From the NCBI GenBank assembly GCA_945957335.1, contig CAMFLJ010000020.1, positions 1-20,868 on the forward strand: DNA of 20,868 nucleotides. Reading direction: 5' to 3'. The stretch comes from an uncultured Actinomycetes bacterium. Lineage in GTDB: Bacteria > Actinomycetota > Acidimicrobiia > Acidimicrobiales > Acidimicrobilacustridaceae. Positions 19,565 to 20,868 of the stretch are shown in pieces. Numbering within the stretch: the first letter of the stretch is position 1; every line of letters starts with the position of its first letter. Under the pieces are notes generated by a model. That model made no database searches. It worked only from the letters and a program-made list of their open reading frames with translations, and was not told the DNA's origin. The position numbers and the translations under genes are program-made.

Positions 19565-20868
19565 ATGGCGCCGGCGCGCGACCACGACGAGCGCAGTGAC
19601 GAGGGCCCTCCGGGCCTCGTCGGCGCGGTCGCGCCCGACACCGTGCACGACATGGCCGAGGCGGTCGTGGTGTGCGACGCGCGGGGCCGCATCGTGGCCG
19701 CCAACGACGCCCTCCACACGCTGCTCGGCTACGAGCCCGGCGCCCTGCTCGGCAAGAAGCTCGAGAAGCTCGTGCCCGACGACCTGCGCGACCTGCACCG
19801 GGTGCACCGAACGCAGTTCGCCGCCGACCCGGGCCCCGGCGGCCACCGCGGCGGGCGGCTGTTCCCGGCGAAGCACCGCGACGGCCACACGGTGCCGGTC
19901 GACATCTCGATCGCCAACCTCCGCGCCGCGCAGGGCGGGCTGTCGGTGGCGCTGCTGCGCGACCTGTCCGACCCCGAGGCCGCCGGCCGCCAGGTGCGCC
20001 ACCTCGCCGCCCTCTACGCCTTCATGGCCCAGGCGCTCTCGTTGGCACCCCGCGCCGGCTCGCCCTCCGATCTGTGGGCGTCGGTGTGCGACGCCGCGGT
20101 CGACCACGAGATCGCCACGCTGGCGTGGGTCGCCGAGATCCGCGACGACCGCCTGTACCCGGTGGCGGTGAGCGGGCCGCTCGCCCGCTCGGTCGACGGG
20201 CTCGCCACCGCCCTCGGCGACGACCACCCCACCGCCCTCGCCGTCACCCTCGGCTCGCCCGTGGTGGTGCCCGACCTCTCGCTCGAGCCGGCCTTCGCCC
20301 TCGCTCGCACGGCACGATCCGGCCGGCGGGGCGGCAGCGGCGCCGGATCGCTGTGCGCCGTGCCGGTGCGCCAGGGCGGCGTCCCCGTGGCCGTGGTCGC
20401 GCTGGTGAGCCCGTTGGTGTCGGGGTTCTCCGACGAGGCCGTCACCGTCCTCGAGTGGTTGGGCGCCGAGCTCTCCGCGGCCCTCGACCGCCTGGCCGTG
20501 CGCCACGCCACCGAGGCCCGGGCCGAGGCGCAGCTGGCCGAGCTCTCCGAGGCCAACCTCCGCGAGCTCGACACCGCGGTCACCCTCGCCGTGGCCGACG
20601 CCCTCGCCGCCGAGCGCGCCTCGGTCGGCGCCCGGGCGCTGGAGGAGGGCGCAGCGTGGGCCCGGGCCCTCGAGCAGGCCGTCGCCGACGCCCGCGCCAC
20701 CGAGCGGGCCGAGAACGAGGCCGAGCTGAGGGCCGCCCAGGTGGCCATCGAGCAGGCCACCGCCGCGCTCGAGCGCCTGCAGGGCCTGGCCGCCGACGAG
20801 GCCACCCGCCGCCACGAGGCCGTGACCGCGGCCGTCGAGGCCGCCCGGGCCGAGGAGCGCGCGCTGGC
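19565..20868 (+). CDS. PAS-GAF-coiled-coil sensory protein, C-terminal end cut by the window
   Basis: The plus frame from ATG 19565 stays open to the right edge, giving 434 residues. A PAS domain at about 25-135 begins VHDMAEAVVVCDARGRIVAANDALHTLLGYEPGALLGKKLEKLVP and ends VALLRDLSDPEA. A GAF-like domain follows at about 165-310 (SDLWASVCDAAVDHEIATLAWVAEIRDDRLYPV, SLCAVPVRQGGVPVAVVALVS, GFSDEAVTVLEWLGAELSAALDRLA). From about 312 the sequence is an Ala/Glu/Arg-rich helix (EARAEAQLAELSEANLRELD, ATERAENEAELRAAQVAIEQ) that would form a long coiled coil. Such modules usually end in GGDEF, EAL, histidine kinase or PP2C phosphatase domains, but the output domain lies beyond the window. The start has GGGAGG upstream. 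No membrane segment is seen. Antisense frames here are shadows. Confidence 0.85.
   Translation, partial: MAPARDHDERSDEGPPGLVGAVAPDTVHDMAEAVVVCDARGRIVAANDALHTLLGYEPGALLGKKLEKLVPDDLRDLHRVHRTQFAADPGPGGHRGGRLFPAKHRDGHTVPVDISIANLRAAQGGLSVALLRDLSDPEAAGRQVRHLAALYAFMAQALSLAPRAGSPSDLWASVCDAAVDHEIATLAWVAEIRDDRLYPVAVSGPLARSVDGLATALGDDHPTALAVTLGSPVVVPDLSLEPAFALARTARSGRRGGSGAGSLCAVPVRQGGVPVAVVALVSPLVSGFSDEAVTVLEWLGAELSAALDRLAVRHATEARAEAQLAELSEANLRELDTAVTLAVADALAAERASVGARALEEGAAWARALEQAVADARATERAENEAELRAAQVAIEQATAALERLQGLAADEATRRHEAVTAAVEAARAEERAL

Noticed and set aside
16834..19719. Very long minus-strand open frame (about 960 codons) opposite the thiolase genes
   Set aside because: Long antisense frames are expected in GC-rich DNA. 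The plus strand has three genes with intact family motifs, and the antisense peptide is low-complexity Gly/Ala/Val/Arg.
19502..20815. Minus-strand open frame opposite the right-end gene
   Set aside because: The plus frame shows PAS and GAF domains and a good ribosome-binding site; the minus frame is a compositional shadow.

Overview
The window is about 20.9 kb of very GC-rich DNA. Codons favour G/C in third position, and many genes start with GTG. Many start codons lie only 6-9 nt downstream of a TAnnnT box, the signature of leaderless transcripts. With the gene content (acyl-CoA enzymes, WS/DGAT acyltransferase, P450, TetR regulators, DUF35/Ltp proteins), this points to a high-GC actinobacterium, most plausibly Acidimicrobiia-like. 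The taxon is an inference; there is no rRNA or other marker. The window is an assembled sequencing contig: the first 46 bases are an untrimmed Nextera Read-1 adapter, not genomic DNA.

Layout. (1) 48-1320: a truncated acyl-CoA dehydrogenase (-) diverges from a short enoyl-CoA isomerase-type crotonase (+), with a perfect 14-bp palindrome exactly midway between the two start codons. (2) 1339-2727: a PAS-PAS-GGDEF diguanylate cyclase (-). (3) 2989-4526: a SnoaL/NTF2-like protein, an SDR and a small membrane protein (-). (4) 4618-7835: an acyl-CoA ligase (FadD) and a WS/DGAT acyltransferase run tail to tail and overlap by 13 bp. (5) 7928-11060: a metallo-beta-lactamase-fold protein that has lost almost all metal ligands, a NUDT19-like Nudix hydrolase, a TetR regulator, a FmdB-type zinc ribbon (-) and a tail-anchored membrane protein (-). 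(6) 11172-13373: a cytochrome P450 and a PaaG-like crotonase, closed by a striking 15-bp-arm inverted repeat. (7) 13531-19395: the most coherent unit, a TetR regulator and HSD17B4-like dehydrogenase (-) divergent from a crotonase (+), a small membrane protein, then DUF35, an Ltp2-like thiolase-fold protein and a FadA6-like thiolase. (8) 19565 to the right edge: a truncated PAS-GAF-coiled-coil sensor.

How the genes work together. Most encode activation (FadD), oxidation (acyl-CoA dehydrogenase, P450), isomerisation or hydration (three crotonases), dehydrogenation (two SDRs), and carbon-carbon cleavage (DUF35/Ltp and FadA6-like) of CoA-bound lipids, plus storage of acyl groups as wax ester or triacylglycerol (WS/DGAT). 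Region 7 has matching operators, a 17-bp palindrome at 15197-15213 and a 14/17-identical site at 16555-16571, that overlap the promoters of both the divergent pair and the DUF35-thiolase operon. The adjacent TetR protein is the obvious candidate ligand-responsive repressor. The Ltp-like protein has Tyr in place of the thiolase His and Glu in place of the His of the GHP motif, which resembles steroid side-chain aldolases (Ltp2 with its DUF35 partner) more than thiolases. The substrate may therefore be a steroid-like, isoprenoid or otherwise branched acyl-CoA. Two sensory proteins, the diguanylate cyclase and the PAS-GAF protein, sit among the catabolic genes without an obvious operon link.
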